DNA of 64,000 bases, from assembly GCA_022702545.1 (NCBI GenBank), contig JAHRBC010000001.1, positions 5,580,001-5,644,000 of the forward strand, read 5' to 3'. The first letter of the stretch is position 1, and every line of letters begins with the position of its first letter. Source of the stretch: Phycomyces nitens. Its lineage: Eukaryota > Mucoromycota > Mucoromycetes > Mucorales > Phycomycetaceae. Positions 63,413 through 64,000 of the stretch are shown in pieces. The translations under genes were made by a program, and so were the position numbers. The notes below the pieces were generated by a model. The model saw only the letters and a list, made by a program, of their open reading frames with translations. It did not search any database and was not told the origin of the DNA.

Positions 63413-64000
63413 TCATACAAAGGAAGGTTTCGGGGTCAAAGTGGCGTGAAGCCAAAAGTCCCATTGATCTTGGAAACGGTCAATCCAGCTTACTATCCTA
63501 AGGACCCGTTCTCGTAAGGTTCGCATTCCAAGTAGCTCGACCTTTTCGCCTTCGACAAGGGGCATCATGTTGGCCACCCACCAGCTGAAGCTCACTCCAT
63601 CTCGACCCTGGCCCCGCGACACAGGCGATTCACCGATTGATTTGAGCCATCGAGAGAATGGGTCTGTGGGACAGCGCTCCTGTCCTCCCATGACAGCACC
63701 CACAAAATCGTCCAGGAGATCCAGTAGAGCTTCGGTGGAAAGACATTGTCGATCAAGGTGCAACATTTTACGCTGTGGATGGGATGGTTTGATTTGGTAA
63801 ATCTTAAACCAAGGAGATCGGCTAGGGTGTCCTTGAACCATGCCTTGTACAGCCCATGGTCGTCTATGGGCACTCGTTCCATAGATGATATAGGGTACGG
63901 TGGCCGACATGGATGAAAAAGAATATTGCGGGGATATTACAGAATTTGGTAAAGGCAGTAAAGAGGACAAGGGCGTATCAGAGGAGCAAGAAGACGAAGA
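63413..64000 (-). CDS. C-terminal part of a probable LON-domain (LONRF-like) protein, cut by the window edge
   Basis: The frame is open to the window end, giving about 195 codons of the 3' part of a gene whose start lies beyond 64000. The C-terminal sequence (FSWWVANMMPLVEGEKVELL ... RTLRERVLRIVSWIDRFQDQW) resembles the helical end of the LON substrate-binding domain found in RING-LON E3 ligases. There too, a SWW...MP...EK..LL pattern is followed by RERL. The upstream residues are less conserved. No RING or TPR segment is visible because it would lie outside the window. The call rests on this short pattern and is moderate. It converges with the surface-protein gene. Confidence 0.5.
   Translation of the reverse strand, partial: SSSSCSSDTPLSSLLPLPNSVISPQYSFSSMSATVPYIIYGTSAHRRPWAVQGMVQGHPSRSPWFKIYQIKPSHPQRKMLHLDRQCLSTEALLDLLDDFVGAVMGGQERCPTDPFSRWLKSIGESPVSRGQGRDGVSFSWWVANMMPLVEGEKVELLGMRTLRERVLRIVSWIDRFQDQWDFWLHATLTPKPSFV

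Overview
The window looks like nuclear DNA from a filamentous early-diverging fungus, most likely Mucoromycota (Mucorales type). Genes are split by many short GT-AG introns (about 45-80 bp) with CTAAC/CTAAT-like branch points. They sit in AT-rich intergenic DNA with microsatellites and decayed Tc1/mariner transposons. The gene set includes a white-collar photoreceptor with its own GATA finger, an HSPA12-type Hsp70 relic and a standard fungal housekeeping set. I cannot name the species.

Layout. 1-4.3 kb: repeat-rich, gene-poor DNA (a foldback element, a 148-bp tandem repeat, a possible decayed membrane-protein gene). 4.3-6.5 kb: an acidic protein gene interrupted by one in-frame TAG. 6.6-11.7 kb: AT-rich DNA with a dead Tc1/mariner transposase next to an Hsp70-like pseudogene. 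11.7-14.6 kb: a Zn2Cys6 transcription factor. 16.2-23.0 kb: an ankyrin protein, a KIN1/PAR-1-like kinase, a small PLDc_N membrane protein and the Rieske iron-sulfur protein of complex III. 23-27.7 kb: AT-rich, with a large foldback element. 27.7-28.8 kb: a C2H2 transcription factor. 28.8-36.9 kb: a gene desert with a second Tc1 relic. 36.9-44.0 kb: a Ytp1-like membrane protein, a TEY-type MAP kinase and, divergent from it, a white-collar-1-type photoreceptor. 46.2-60.4 kb: dense housekeeping genes (20S proteasome alpha subunit, FGAM synthase, FKBP-TPR immunophilin, F-box protein, M17 leucyl aminopeptidase, TauD-type dioxygenase). 62.3-64 kb: a cysteine-rich GPI-type surface protein and the 3' end of a probable LON-domain E3 ligase running off the window.

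Most genes were rebuilt exon by exon. For the kinase, PLDc_N, Rieske, C2H2, Ytp1-like, MAPK, photoreceptor, proteasome, FGAM synthase, FKBP, aminopeptidase, dioxygenase and surface-protein genes the exon lengths sum to whole codons and the joined product follows its family. No operon-like system or clear new molecular machine is present. The strongest unusual signals are gene-structure oddities: a 7-nt microexon in the dioxygenase, a 16-nt microexon inside the aminopeptidase active-site motif, a 132-nt exitron-like segment that would remove an in-frame stop, and tandem repeats whose units carry splice-site-like signals around a 21-nt core.
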